Assembly: GCA_002633005.1 (NCBI GenBank)
Contig: NMRA01000004.1
Location: forward strand, 642,802 to 706,801
Source: Phoronis australis
Lineage: Eukaryota > Phoronida > Phoronidae
DNA length: 64,000 nucleotides
Reading direction: 5' to 3'
This document shows, piece after piece, positions 62,010 through 64,000 of this stretch (its first letter is position 1; every line of letters starts with the position of its first letter). The translations under genes were made by a program, and so were the position numbers. The notes under the pieces were generated by a model. It did no database searches and was not told where the DNA came from. It saw only the letters and a program-made list of their open reading frames with translations.

Positions 62010-63372
62010 GCAATTTGACTGAGAGGTCAAAGGGTACTGAGGTTAACATACAAACAAGAGTGAACATGCTGACATGATTCAACAGATCAGACTAATCCAG
62101 TTCCAAAAGCTTTGTTAGTAAAAGGAAATATTCATTGGAGACCATGGTGTGTTAGCTAACTTGCTCAAATTTTGAACTGATGCACTAATAGTCCAGTTGT
62201 AAGTTCCTTGAGATTCAAAAATCCATAATCTCCAAGTCAACATCTGCAACCTAGCATCAACCACACTTTGATGAGGAATTAAATTGATTTTCGTCTTGAA
62301 ATAATTCCAACTTGGCAACGCAGAAGCTGTGACCTTGTTTTTCAGCGCACTTCACTCCAATGTCAGGCATTACCAGTGAGAAAATTGCCAAGATAATTTT
62401 TTTTAATGAATTTATGCACTAACAAATGTGGGCGCCAGCATTTGTTTTTTCTTTGAAGATGCGCAACACCACATAGCTGGTGAACGATTTTATTTTCAGA
62501 ACAACTTAGCTAGATTGTTTAAATTCTCATAGTAGAATACATTGGGTTATTCTCCTATATTATGTAATTCCCGCCGCCAGAAACGTGAATGGAGTACTTC
62601 GTCGGTGAGTGTTACCTAAGCGTGGTAGTTTTCATAGGGGGTGCATATTACTTACTGATAACACAGCAAATTTCCTTATGTAAGGAAGTTGGCAGTACAA
62701 AGCCCAATTTCGATTCGCTGATAATATGGCTTATGCATAACTGGCTACCGATAAGATTTGAACTTCAAACATATATTAAATTCATTCATAGAAAGTTTTG
62801 TTAATGTTGGAAACATGGGCCCAACAACTGATAAATTTTTGCCCGACCCCTGAAAGTTTGCCAAACGATTTTCAAGTCAGAACTATAGCAGACTCGCAAC
62901 AGAATTTTCCCTGGCTTCATCCTTGTCAAACACATATTTTGGGTTCCAATGTATACGCTCATACTCTGCCTGCTCACTGGCAATATGGGCAAGGGAGCTG
63001 GGATTTCACTGCAGACAACTGAAGCGGTCATCACTTTGTGTTTAGGTTAACAAAATCCTGCAACTTGTCTGCATATTACACCCTTACCCCTATAAGTTCC
63101 GATGCACTTGCAAGTATAAATACAACCAATGATGACTAACGAAGGTAAATATGGACTATGACATTTCCAAAATGAGCACTATTTTACATGCTGCTACTGA
63201 TCAAATGAAACACATGCGTGTTATTTTGGCAAAACCAATTTCGAACAGCGATTTGGCCAGCTTAAAAATTCAACCTGAGTTTTAAAAAACTTGACCAGGG
63301 ATTCTGCTCTTGTCAAAATTTTTGACCAGGACAAATTTTAAGTGGCACTAGTCGAATATAATGGACCCTAAC
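62010..63372. other. Upstream flank of the RagC/D gene
   Basis: No supported gene, RNA or repeat. Short overlapping frames on both strands at 62.8-63.0 kb look like chance. Confidence 0.45.
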
Positions 63373-63588
63373 TTATTCAAAGTAAATCATATCTGTGTAA
63401 TCATCAATTGGTGTCTCTTGAAGATACACGGAACAACGTCGGCAAAAAAGTTCTCTAGGTCGAAACTCATTACAATTATTCTGTTTTTGCCTACCAGCCC
63501 TGTTTACACAACAAACTCCAGTTGCCATTAAATTTTCATTTGGCCCTTTCTGTTGAAAACTTCTTACTATGCCAATGGCAGTGATCAT
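63373..63588 (-). CDS. Small cysteine-containing frame of uncertain status
   Basis: 71 codons with two in-frame ATGs, five cysteines (pairs at CC and CRRC, plus one single), and an acidic end (DDYTDMIYFE). The spacing suggests a small metal-binding knuckle, but I recognise no family. It lies 1.5 kb upstream of the RagC/D gene on the same strand; it could be a single-exon microprotein, one exon of another gene, or chance. Confidence 0.25.
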   Translation of the reverse strand: MITAIGIVRSFQQKGPNENLMATGVCCVNRAGRQKQNNCNEFRPRELFCRRCSVYLQETPIDDYTDMIYFE

Positions 63589-64000
63589 TATATTTTCGAG
63601 GTCTGATCACCTCTGCACGCAGACGCATGCGACTAAGTTCCATTAATCATAGAGCCAGACTGAGGAGGGTCTGTTCAGTGTACATGCGCATGTCTTAAAA
63701 ACTAATTGTTTTTCGGAGCACTTTTCAGTTTGTTAGCTAATCTTAAATAGAAAATACAAATCAACACTCAACATGTAGCGTTTTGTAACAATTACGTCAA
63801 CCTAGGTCCACTCACTTGCTTCTTAGTGTTACTCAAGTACACCAAACACAGGTGCACGGGTCTAAATGCGCATACATGCAGTTTTGATTATACATAATTA
63901 GGTAATGGTGAGAAACAGAAGTTTTCATCTAACCAAATGAAAATTGCCAAAGAGCCGCAACAGTAAGACAAAGGTACACATACAGCGACTAATGATAAAT

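Noticed and set aside
62589-63034. Short frames on both strands upstream of RagC/D
   Set aside because: Overlapping, low conservation appearance, no domain or promoter evidence.
1-64000. tRNA, rRNA and CRISPR features
   Set aside because: Scanned by eye for tRNA B-box-like motifs and regular spacer arrays; none was convincing. Absence is not proof, because no covariance-model search could be run.

Overview
This is animal (metazoan) nuclear DNA, not microbial. Coding capacity is split into many short exons with GT-AG borders and interrupted codons that rejoin cleanly. The DNA is AT-rich, and introns hold microsatellites, inverted repeats and short terminal-inverted-repeat elements. An invertebrate is most likely, but the species cannot be fixed from the sequence. 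Two isolated N bases (35024, 49657) show that this is assembled sequence.

Layout. (1) 1-4.0 kb: mostly non-coding, with a weak possible exon near 0.9-1.3 kb and a CCAAT/GC-box promoter-like patch at 3.09-3.2 kb. (2) 4.0-48.6 kb, minus strand: one very large gene. I could trace 30 coding exons whose phases all agree, giving 4,530 nt (1,509 residues plus stop). The protein has a basic N-terminal part, a long proline-rich middle and a C-terminal region with four EF-hand-like motifs. I do not recognise the family. (3) 19.8-22.3 kb: inside an intron of that gene, on the same strand, lies an unbroken 851-codon reading frame with internal repeats built around Thr-Pro-Asp. It is either an intronless nested gene or an alternative last exon of the host. 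(4) 33.0-37.1 kb: a 2.05-kb direct tandem duplication with an N at the joint; both copies carry the same 81-bp exon. (5) 48.6-56.0 kb: intergenic, with old transposon relics and a satellite at 54.0-55.4 kb whose repeated core resembles the CTCF binding consensus. (6) 56.0-61.8 kb, minus strand: a complete nine-exon gene for a RagC/RagD GTPase (381 residues). (7) 61.8-64 kb: its 5' flank plus one small cysteine-containing frame of doubtful status.

The Rag GTPase is the only product with a firmly known role: it heterodimerises with RagA/B and brings mTORC1 to the lysosome when amino acids are available. Nothing in the sequence ties the large EF-hand/proline-rich gene to that pathway; the two are simply co-linear neighbours on the minus strand. 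The most interesting unexplained items are the TPD-repeat nested frame, the block of symmetrical phase-1 proline-rich exons, the CTCF-like satellite, and the tandem duplication, which may be an unmerged pair of alleles.
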